Origin: an uncultured Saprospiraceae bacterium
GTDB lineage: Bacteria; Bacteroidota; Bacteroidia; Chitinophagales; Saprospiraceae
Assembly (NCBI GenBank): GCA_937921555.1
Contig: CAKZUV010000071.1
Location: forward strand, 1 to 55,868
Reading direction: 5' to 3'
Length of the DNA stretch: 55,868 nt
Shown here: in pieces, positions 49,635 through 55,868 of the stretch
Numbering within the stretch: position 1 is the stretch's first letter
Layout: each line of letters opens with the position of its first letter
Program-made: the position numbers and the translations under genes
Notes under the pieces: model-generated
The model's input: the letters and a program-made list of their open reading frames with translations, nothing else
Told to the model about the DNA's origin: nothing
Databases searched by the model: none

Positions 49635-52039
49635 AAAAACCCCATTTTTTGCAAGTGACCAATCACCTTATTTTCTAAATCCTCTAACTTTTGATCAATC
49701 TCCGGCAATGAATGTTCGTAGCGTACAGCCAGTTTTTTGATACGGTTGGTGAGGCGCTGACTAATGTGGTCGATCTCGTTTTGGATGGCCTTCTCAATGG
49801 ACTGCATCCATTTATCTTCTACGACTAGTTCCTTAATCTCGTCCTTAGTCAAATTAGGATATTTCGCATATATAAAATCATCAAGTTCCGTTTCTGCAAT
49901 CCTGATCAATGTATTTGTCTTTGATTGTTCCAAAAGCAATTCCAGATATTTTTTTAAAACCGCTATTTCTTCGGAAGCCTCTTTATTCCCTTTTAGTTCT
50001 TTCAGACGAGCAGAGACATTCGCTTTACTAACCTTCTCCATCTCTCCAAAGTAGCCCTCTTCACCACTATGTTCTTCTACCAGTTCGTTGATGGAGCTGG
50101 CGATGGATTCCTTTTTTGTTTGTTCCGCTTCCAGGGCGGCAGCCTCCGATTTAAAGTATCGTTGAATGACTAGCCCCTTAGGTAAAAGATCACAAGTCCA
50201 GCCTTTATCCACCTTCTTTTTGTTCTTGCCACTCTCCACGATGATCCGCTGAGTTTCTGCTTTCCAACCATCTTGGCTAATCAAATAACAATCATCCTGC
50301 ATAACCTCATTCCAATAATTCATCAGGTGTTGGTACATATCGTAAGGATCGATCAGCGGCTTTTTATGGTAGTTATCTAAAAGACCTTCGGACAGGTCGT
50401 GGATGAGTTCTTTAGGATTAAAACCAATAGTTAAACCCTGCAGTTCTTTCGTATTTTTCTTTTTCCATTTTTTAAAAAGGGTATCCATCAAAGAAGTAAA
50501 AGCTACAAACTCCGGGTGCTCTAAAATAGTCGATTTGATTTCCTCTTTTTGTACTTTTAGGCTGGCATACTTCGCCCTTTTAGTCTTGGCAAACAAAGCA
50601 TTTTTCACAGTAGGAAACACCTCCCAAAATTGAGACAAGGCCGCAATATCCGTCTGCGGAATACCACCCATGAGATGCGCTTCAATATCTTGGATATCTT
50701 CCGTTTCCTGACTTTCGATATAACGGGGAATATTAAGATTAAATTCATTGGCCTCGATCTCACTGTTTGCTACCATTCTACTAAAACCTGGAATCTCTTC
50801 TTGCTCGTTAAAAACATCTGCAATCTTATGAATATCCTGTTCCCGTAGTCGGTTTTTATTTCCATCTTTGATAAATCCTTTTCCGGCATCAATCATAAAA
50901 ATTCCTTTCCGGCTTTGTGCATTTTCTTTATCAATCAAAATAATTGCCGCTGGAATTCCAGTACCATAAAACAAGTTAGCAGGCAAACCAATGATTCCTT
51001 TGATATAACCTTTACGAATCAGGTTTTGTCGAATTTCAGCCTCTGCGTTGCCACGAAAGAGCACACCATGTGGAAGAATTACCGCACCTTTACCATTCCG
51101 ACTCAATGAACGAACAATGTGTAATAAAAAAGCATAATCTCCATTCTTTGCAGGAGGTATACCAAAATTTTGAAAACGATTATAAGGAGGATCCTCTGGC
51201 AAGGAAAGTCCATTGGTCCAGCGTTTATCACTAAAAGGCGGATTGGCCACAACAAAATCGAATGTCTTTAATTGGTCGTTCTGATCATTCTTAAAAAGCG
51301 GATTAGCTAGCGTATTTCCTTGTTTGATGACCGCCGACGGATAATTGTGCAAGATCATATTCATCCGCGCCAGACCCGAAGTCGCCCCATCTTTTTCCTG
51401 ACCATAGAGACTGACCGCTCCTTTTGCCTCTCCACTTACTTTCAACAATAGCGACCCAGAACCACAAGCCGGATCATAGACGGTAGTCTTAGCAGTAGTT
51501 TTAATTTTATTAATCCCAATAATCTTGGCCATGATTCGACTCACCTCAGCCGGCGTATAAAACTGGCCTTTACTTTTTCCACTCTCCGTCGCAAAATGTC
51601 GCATGAGATATTCGTAAGCATCGCCTAGGATATCGTCTCCTTCTGCCTTATTATTACTAAAATCAAGACCTGGATTTTCAAAAATCGCAATTAGATTACT
51701 AAGACGATCCACCATTTCCTTTCCACTCCCCAATTTAGACACATCATTAAAATCGGGCATGTCCGTCAGTTCATTAACCTCTACCAGAGGCGCAATAATC
51801 TTTTTGTTGATCTGATCCCCGATATCAGTCGTCCCTTTAAGCGCAACCATATCTTTAAAACTTGCCCCCTTTGGGATCGCAATCGGACTAAATTTATCTC
51901 CACCCCATTTATCACTGATATATTTGATAAAGAGCATTACGAGGACATAGTCTTTGTATTGAGAGGCGTCCATACCTCCGCGGAGCTCGTCGCAGCTAGC
52001 CCAGAGTGAACTGTATAATTCTGATTTTTTTATGGCCAT
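49625..52039 (-). CDS. hsdM: Type I DNA methyltransferase subunit M with long C-terminal extension
   Basis: The 804 residues carry the N6-adenine methyltransferase core: KGQFYTPAEVSRIMAKII, the SAM-binding VYDPACGSGSLLLKV (near residue 187) and the catalytic NPPF in FDFVVANPPFSDKRW. Residues about 480-804 form a helical extension (KDFEL-type, VSARLKELKGNKEASEEIAVLKKYLELLLEQSK and so on), typical of the long HsdM class. It protects host DNA and forms the M2S1 complex with HsdS. It is the first gene of the leftward restriction operon. Confidence 0.93.
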   Translation of the reverse strand: MAIKKSELYSSLWASCDELRGGMDASQYKDYVLVMLFIKYISDKWGGDKFSPIAIPKGASFKDMVALKGTTDIGDQINKKIIAPLVEVNELTDMPDFNDVSKLGSGKEMVDRLSNLIAIFENPGLDFSNNKAEGDDILGDAYEYLMRHFATESGKSKGQFYTPAEVSRIMAKIIGINKIKTTAKTTVYDPACGSGSLLLKVSGEAKGAVSLYGQEKDGATSGLARMNMILHNYPSAVIKQGNTLANPLFKNDQNDQLKTFDFVVANPPFSDKRWTNGLSLPEDPPYNRFQNFGIPPAKNGDYAFLLHIVRSLSRNGKGAVILPHGVLFRGNAEAEIRQNLIRKGYIKGIIGLPANLFYGTGIPAAIILIDKENAQSRKGIFMIDAGKGFIKDGNKNRLREQDIHKIADVFNEQEEIPGFSRMVANSEIEANEFNLNIPRYIESQETEDIQDIEAHLMGGIPQTDIAALSQFWEVFPTVKNALFAKTKRAKYASLKVQKEEIKSTILEHPEFVAFTSLMDTLFKKWKKKNTKELQGLTIGFNPKELIHDLSEGLLDNYHKKPLIDPYDMYQHLMNYWNEVMQDDCYLISQDGWKAETQRIIVESGKNKKKVDKGWTCDLLPKGLVIQRYFKSEAAALEAEQTKKESIASSINELVEEHSGEEGYFGEMEKVSKANVSARLKELKGNKEASEEIAVLKKYLELLLEQSKTNTLIRIAETELDDFIYAKYPNLTKDEIKELVVEDKWMQSIEKAIQNEIDHISQRLTNRIKKLAVRYEHSLPEIDQKLEDLENKVIGHLQKMGFLWN

Positions 52040-52366
52040 TACTTAGTATTACTTTTGTTTGTTATTTCATAGTTGTTTAGAGAGGATAAATATAGGAAAT
52101 ATATTAGAATAGGATGCTATTTGAGATAAGTTACCGACTGGAAATATGGAAAGGGTTGATGATGAAAGAGTTAGCTAGCCTTTGTCTATATAAGCTTTGC
52201 GTTTTTAGAACTAGAAAGTGGGTAAAAATATATTTCTAAACTATCGATTTTTGATAATTTTTCAAATGAATACAAAAAATTGGAACTTTGCTTTCTTTCC
52301 AGTTGTCGTAGAGATACTAAATTATCTTTATTAACAACACTAATATTATACTAAAAAGGAAAAATA
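52040..52366. other. Divergent control region between hsdM and the 524-residue gene
   Basis: No gene is seen. For the rightward gene a possible -7 box TATCTTTA (52323-52330) lies about 37 bp before the ATG, with GTTG at 52302-52305 as a weak -33 (17-base spacer). For hsdM, TATATTT-like boxes lie around 52090-52110 on the minus strand. The two promoters would be within 300 bp of each other. Confidence 0.35.
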
Positions 52367-53941
52367 ATGAACGAGATAAATGATCTGAAAAAATTTGAAG
52401 AAGAAATAGATACGGCGTGTGAGTATTTCGAGGGCGTTTTTGAATACGATACTAATTCTATTGTTCAAATGTTATTTGCTCAATATGATTTATTGTATAA
52501 TTCGGCGTTAAAACAAAATAATAAAGGAGCACTGTCTGGTGCATTTTCACATTGTATTCGCTGGGCTTACAAGTCGAAGGGTACGACTCAAGCATTTCCA
52601 AAAGACGATAGGGCAATGAAATTAATTGGAGAATTTTTTATTAAGGGAATTACTTACAACCATATTTGTAGTTTAATAGCTCCATCATACGGTAATGAAT
52701 ATAATTATGAAATTGACTTTCTGAACAAGCGAGCCAAATTTGAATTTGATAGTTTAAGTTCAATAGCAAATCAGTGGCATCAAATAGAATCTAGGGGAAT
52801 TATTAGAAATCATTACGAAGAGGAGCTAAGACGCTTCACTATTCAATTCTGCCACTACACTTACGAGAAGACGAAAAAGAAAGACCTTTATCGCGCGATG
52901 GACTGGAAAGCTTTTTTAGCTGGAAAAAATTTTGCAAGAGCACTTGGATATTTTAAAAATATTATCCTACCTGTTGTATCGGAAAAAACTAGTTTGGGTG
53001 GATATACAGTAGAAGAATTTAGAATATTCTATACGGTCATATATTTAATCTCCAGTTACAACGAAATTATTGGTAGTTATCATAGAACAAAAGGAAAGTT
53101 TTTAGAAATAGCCCCTTGTGCTTTTACTTCAAGTGTGGAAGATCATGTTTCTTCATTTGCTTTAGTTACCGGTCTTTCAGCAAATGTGGTTGAATCAATC
53201 ACAAAAGATTTGACTTTTAATGAAAATAAATTTGGATCAAGAATTACTGTTAGACCATTTTTTCGACACAACGAATCTATATCATGGTTACCAAGTATCG
53301 TATTAAGAGGTTATGCTGGAGTTTCGGTTTCAAATCTTTTGTATAAAGAGAAAAGAAAAGTCTATGATCATTTAATTAATGAAATTGAAACAGGATGGGT
53401 CATAAAACATAAAGATTCTTTTTCTGAAAATTTAAAAGAAAAAAAAGTTAGGGTTTCAGATCAAAAAGATTGGAACATATCGGGTAAAACCATTTCGCCA
53501 GATATAGTTTTATTCGATGATACCCACAAAACAATTTTGGTAGTAGAGTACAAATATTTTGTATCTGCCTATTCGTATTACGACGTAAGTTCTCAAACAA
53601 AGAGTGTTGCTAAAGGATTCAAACAACTAATAGAATATATTGATTTATTAAAAGAAGATTACTCCGAATATGAAGTATACGGAAGTTTGATGACGCAATA
53701 TCCTTTATCTTCATTAGTAAAATTACACGAAAATAAAAGGGTTTGTATAATTGATTCCTACCTCATGCATTTACAAATTAATCAGTTTGATACTTTCAGG
53801 GATTTAGTAAAAAATTTTAGAAGGATGTTTGATCTTAGCAAATTCACAACCGAAACTAACGAATTAGAATTTGGAGGTTGGAAAATCCAATTTGAAGGCC
53901 TAAAACCAAAGGACCAAAATTTGTCCTTTTTTTCGCAGTAA
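52367..53941 (+). CDS. Unknown protein with C-terminal PD-(D/E)XK nuclease signature, divergent from hsdM
   Basis: The 524 residues split into a mostly helical N-terminal part (residues 1-300; FSHCIRWAYKSKGTT, RRFTIQFCHYTYEKTKKKDLYRAMDWKAF) and a C-terminal region. The latter reads ISPDIVLFDDTHKTILVVEYKYF, with Asp379 and Glu394-x-Lys396, followed by QTKSVAKGFKQLIEYIDLL. This is the D...ExK order of a PD-(D/E)XK fold. I do not recognise the N-terminal domain. It is transcribed alone, back to back with hsdM. A stand-alone defence nuclease is the best guess, but it is a guess. Confidence 0.55.
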   Translation: MNEINDLKKFEEEIDTACEYFEGVFEYDTNSIVQMLFAQYDLLYNSALKQNNKGALSGAFSHCIRWAYKSKGTTQAFPKDDRAMKLIGEFFIKGITYNHICSLIAPSYGNEYNYEIDFLNKRAKFEFDSLSSIANQWHQIESRGIIRNHYEEELRRFTIQFCHYTYEKTKKKDLYRAMDWKAFLAGKNFARALGYFKNIILPVVSEKTSLGGYTVEEFRIFYTVIYLISSYNEIIGSYHRTKGKFLEIAPCAFTSSVEDHVSSFALVTGLSANVVESITKDLTFNENKFGSRITVRPFFRHNESISWLPSIVLRGYAGVSVSNLLYKEKRKVYDHLINEIETGWVIKHKDSFSENLKEKKVRVSDQKDWNISGKTISPDIVLFDDTHKTILVVEYKYFVSAYSYYDVSSQTKSVAKGFKQLIEYIDLLKEDYSEYEVYGSLMTQYPLSSLVKLHENKRVCIIDSYLMHLQINQFDTFRDLVKNFRRMFDLSKFTTETNELEFGGWKIQFEGLKPKDQNLSFFSQ

Positions 53942-54090
53942 ACGACCTAAACATCTCCTAACAAGATGGAATTTAATTTTATGTTGCTTGAAATGTAAGA
54001 AGGTAATGGGTATGTTTATTGATCCCTTAAGGTAGCATTTCGTTTTTTTGAGTAAATCTTAGAATATAAAATATGGAAATTTAATACTTC
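53942..54090. other. Short A+T-rich stretch after the 524-residue gene
   Basis: No gene or hairpin could be supported here. The remainder up to 54300 is covered by the decayed copy and terminator listed next. Confidence 0.35.
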
Positions 54091-54205
54091 TCAATTCCAC
54101 CTTCCCTCATCCAGCTCCGCGGCATCATTTAAATCCAGAAAATGTTCTCCATCTTCATTCTGCTTGAAAGAAATCATTATTATCAATCGACTAACCACTA
54201 TTAAA
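54091..54205 (-). pseudogene. Decayed duplicate of the 3' end of the 54478-54744 gene
   Basis: On the minus strand it reads SRLIIMISFKQNEDGEHFLD followed by LNDAAELDEGRWN and a stop at 54093-54091. This parallels GRLTMTIPSKQDEDGNHYPD followed by WDNAVDLDEGRWN of the intact gene. The upstream half is missing. Confidence 0.7.
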
Positions 54206-54242
54206 TTTTCTTTCTATTTCAAGAGAAGGTTGATCTCAAAAA

Positions 54243-54277
54243 AAACTCGCCCACCTAACAAAAAGATGAACGAGTTT
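54243..54277 (-). terminator. Terminator of the 54301-54441 small peptide gene
   Basis: AAACTCG (54243-54249) and CGAGTTT (54271-54277) form a stem with a 21-base loop. On the minus strand it is followed by a T-run (AAAAAA-rich end before 54243 on the plus strand). Confidence 0.65.
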
Positions 54278-54300
54278 ATAATGAAGAAGCTATTTAAAAA

Positions 54301-54441
54301 TCAATAAACAATCCCGTCTTTAATAATAATACTTTGTCCCTGATAGGAACTCGTCTGCTCATTGTATTCTTCATGGTTGAATTCAGAAACAGAAGCAATA
54401 GTTCCCAATTGTAAAAGTAAGGCAATGATTAATGTAAACAT
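54301..54441 (-). CDS. Small secreted peptide (46 residues)
   Basis: A short frame begins with a hydrophobic signal-like N-terminus (MFTLIIALLLQLGTIASVS) and continues EFNHEEYNEQTSSYQGQSIIIKDGIVY. It is followed by a terminator and sits between the decayed duplicate and its intact parent. A signal peptide plus a terminator makes it more credible than random frames of this length. The function is unknown. Confidence 0.5.
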   Translation of the reverse strand: MFTLIIALLLQLGTIASVSEFNHEEYNEQTSSYQGQSIIIKDGIVY

Positions 54442-54477
54442 AAGCTCATTTGGTTTTAAGGTGATTAAATTTAGTTT

Positions 54478-54744
54478 TCAATTCCAACGTCCCTCATCCA
54501 GATCCACCGCGTTATCCCAATCCGGATAATGGTTCCCGTCTTCATCTTGTTTGGAAGGAATGGTCATCGTGAGTCGGCCGATCACTTTCAGATATCCCAT
54601 ATTCTCGTCGCACCATTGTTGTGCATCGGCTTTGGTGAGTGCCTCAATCTGTGGACCGCCCCAAGTAAGCAGCTCCCCACTATGTGGACAGAGTGCTTCT
54701 ATCTCAGTGGCCCAGATAAAAAGAGGAAGTTTTTTGGAGTCCAT
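54478..54744 (-). CDS. Small acidic protein of unknown function
   Basis: I place the start at 54744 (MDSKKLPLFIWATEIEALCP), giving 88 residues; an earlier ATG at 54780 lies on top of the downstream gene's terminator stem. The sequence includes GELLTWGGPQIEALTKADAQQWCDENMGYLKVIGRLTMTIPSK and an acidic end DEDGNHYPDWDNAVDLDEGRWN. I do not recognise the family. The G+C content resembles the chromosome on the left side of the window more than the element. A decayed copy of its 3' end lies at 54091-54205, implying local duplication. Confidence 0.55.
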   Translation of the reverse strand: MDSKKLPLFIWATEIEALCPHSGELLTWGGPQIEALTKADAQQWCDENMGYLKVIGRLTMTIPSKQDEDGNHYPDWDNAVDLDEGRWN

Positions 54745-54771
54745 GGTTTTGGGATGGCCTGGTAAAAAAAG

Positions 54772-54795
54772 CGCTCCCAATTTTCATCGGGAGCG
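54772..54795 (-). terminator. Terminator of the lysine-rich H1-like protein gene
   Basis: CGCTCCC (54772-54778) and GGGAGCG (54789-54795) form a 7-bp stem with a T-run on the minus strand (plus-strand A7 at 54764-54770). Confidence 0.8.
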
Positions 54796-54898
54796 GAATG
54801 TTAAAACAACAAACAAAAAGCATACTATGTGCCGTGATCAACACATCATGTAAAAAACAATTCAAAAAAGAACAGCTTAGATTCTGACAAGGGATAAC

Positions 54899-55357
54899 CT
54901 AGTCCGCTCTTTTCTTAACCTTTATTTTTCTCATCTCTTGAATCGCTTGTTTTACGCCGGTTCTTTGGAGTGAGATACGGTCTTCAATTTCTGTTAGCTT
55001 TTCGAGGTGATCGGTTAATCTTGAAACCTCTTGTTCATAGAAGCGCTCCGTAGCCTTGAAGATCTTTAATTCGGTTTCTGGCTTAACAGGTAAAGTTCTA
55101 TCGTACCATTTGACCAGTGTAGAAATACTGAGCTTGGCGATCTTTGCAATGGATACCAAGTCTTGTCGCTTTAGGCTAGATTTAGTTGTTGGTTTCCTGG
55201 TGATCTTTCTGGTTGTAGCTTTCTTGGCCGTCGTTTTCTTAGCGGTGGCTTTTCTGGCTGCAGTCTTTTTTGTTACCGGTTTCTTCGCGGTAATTTTCTT
55301 GGTAGATTTTTTCTTCGCGGTAGCTTTCTTGGCGGCAGTTTTGCGAGTTTCTAGCAT
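54899..55357 (-). CDS. Histone H1-like lysine/alanine-rich protein with C-terminal helical domain
   Basis: The 152 residues have an N-terminal half made of Lys-Lys-Ala/Thr-rich repeats (residues 1-60; AAKKATAKKKSTKKITAKKP, TAARKATAKKTTAKKATTRK), like the tails of bacterial H1-like DNA-compaction proteins. The C-terminal half (QDLVSIAKIAKLSISTLVKWYDRTLPVKPETELKIF) looks like a small HTH/three-helix region, followed by the coiled helix RFYEQEVSRLTDHLEKLTEIEDRISLQR. DNA binding through charge is expected. The fused sequence-specific-looking helix region is unusual. Its terminator is at 54772-54795. Confidence 0.7.
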   Translation of the reverse strand: MLETRKTAAKKATAKKKSTKKITAKKPVTKKTAARKATAKKTTAKKATTRKITRKPTTKSSLKRQDLVSIAKIAKLSISTLVKWYDRTLPVKPETELKIFKATERFYEQEVSRLTDHLEKLTEIEDRISLQRTGVKQAIQEMRKIKVKKRAD

Positions 55358-55665
55358 GGGAAATTTGGTTTAGAGGTTTAGGTATGGTAGTAGTATTTGG
55401 TTTTTGGGATAGACAATTATACTAGGTTTTACTAATGTTTGCAAATTAAAAATGTATAATGTTTTACTTGCTTTGAATTGCAGTATTTTGCTCGGATTAA
55501 GACAAAAGATTGGTGAAAATTATAAGAAAAAGAATCAGGAATTTATGCGATCAATTGTGATCACCACTAAGCGTTAGGATTTTTTTTAGGAATAGGAGGG
55601 TTGGGATTTAGCATTTATTTTAGTAGTAATGATACTCCATCTATGGAATTTAATTGAGAAATTGG
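55358..55665. other. Intergenic stretch before the last partial gene
   Basis: A+T-rich, with no gene recognised. The first 60 bp (plus-strand side) is the leader of the H1-like gene. No att-like match was seen. Confidence 0.35.
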
Positions 55666-55868
55666 TTAAAACCATCTTCTAACCTTTCTACTATATTCGA
55701 GGTATTTTGTCCCATGTGATTTTTTTAAAAACTCTTCTTCCAATCTTATTTGGGTATTGATGCTAATCGTTGAAAGTGAAACGATCAGTAAGGTAAAGGC
55801 ATTTGGAATGACTAAAAGTAGGCCAATATTAGCGATCATTATACCAAGAAAAATGGGATTTCTTGAAA
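55666..55868 (-). CDS. Isoprenylcysteine carboxylmethyltransferase-family protein, C-terminal end only
   Basis: The frame is open to the window edge and reads (S)RNPIFLGIMIANIGLLLV, a second hydrophobic segment NAFTLLIVSLSTISIN, then RLEEEFLKKSHGTKYLEYSRKVRRWF before the stop at 55668-55666. The HP/RNPxYLG-like start of the last membrane pair and the ExxLxxxxGxxYxxYxxxVxRW(F) ending are characteristic of the ICMT/PEMT membrane methyltransferase family. The substrate cannot be given: in bacteria it is usually unknown, often a lipid. The N-terminal part lies outside the window. Confidence 0.8.
   Translation of the reverse strand, partial: SRNPIFLGIMIANIGLLLVIPNAFTLLIVSLSTISINTQIRLEEEFLKKSHGTKYLEYSRKVRRWF

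Noticed and set aside
55056-55373. 105-codon plus-strand frame opposite the H1-like gene
   Set aside because: The hydrophobic Phe/Val/Leu-rich sequence is the mirror of the Lys-rich repeats of the real minus-strand gene.
53942-55868. attR matching the candidate attL
   Set aside because: No copy of the tRNA-like core was found on either strand in this stretch; the right end is left open.
1-55868. CRISPR array
   Set aside because: No repeat-spacer pattern of 25-40 bp repeats was seen; the only arrays are short 9-bp and 11-bp boxes.

Overview
The window looks like a piece of a Bacteroidota chromosome, most likely the Saprospiraceae/Lewinella side of the phylum (inference). The signs are two large secreted proteins with type IX secretion (T9SS) C-terminal sorting domains and SprB-like repeats, a CCDC81/HU-like plus SPOR protein, a lipid A/Kdo gene, and TAnnTTTG-type -7 promoter boxes. 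No 16S or marker gene is present, so the genus is not fixed.

Positions 1 to about 19,870 are ordinary chromosomal DNA with moderate G+C. They hold the end of an ion channel, a DoxX protein, an FAD dehydrogenase, two small paralogous secreted proteins separated by a palindromic repeat, kdsA, a cytosine-deaminase-like enzyme, two paralogous T9SS-secreted proteins, a UPF1-like helicase, an HU/SPOR protein, pgpA, an asparagine-synthase-like protein and a TPR protein.

From about 19,880 the DNA becomes clearly A+T-rich and accessory. A tRNA-3'-end-like sequence (candidate attL) is followed by direct repeats and a tyrosine integrase. Next come two excisionase-type HTH proteins, a 302-residue unknown, an iteron-like array with an 11-bp period, a VirE_N-like protein, a primase-helicase (VirE_N plus DUF3987), and two clusters of 9-bp TGGCAC repeats that look like an origin or operator. 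This is the maintenance part of an integrated element. A stretch of small unknown genes mixed with G+C-rich hairpin repeats and decayed duplicates follows (27.3-30.3 kb), then a SLOG/DUF2493 protein and a small-gene cluster ending in a RecE-like nuclease (30.7-33.2 kb).

Positions 33.2 to 53.9 kb are a defence island. It holds: (i) a leftward operon of a sigma-70-like protein, an unknown helical protein and an ImmA/IrrE metallopeptidase; (ii) a divergent rightward type II-short CBASS operon (2TM-NUDIX effector, CD-NTase, E2-like protein) with a second, intact nucleotidyltransferase as its fourth gene; (iii) a CoiA-like zinc-ribbon/PD-(D/E)XK protein; (iv) a leftward six-gene type I restriction operon (hsdM, hsdS, two DUF262 proteins, hsdR, YgjP-like metallopeptidase); and (v) a lone divergent 524-residue protein with a C-terminal PD-(D/E)XK signature. 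The most novel-looking unit is (i)+(ii): a possible protease-switched sigma factor beside a CBASS operon with two nucleotidyltransferases.

The last 2 kb (a decayed duplicate, a 46-residue secreted peptide, a small acidic protein, a lysine-rich H1-like protein and the end of an isoprenylcysteine-methyltransferase-like gene) returns to higher G+C and may be chromosome again. No matching attR was seen, so the right boundary of the element is unresolved.
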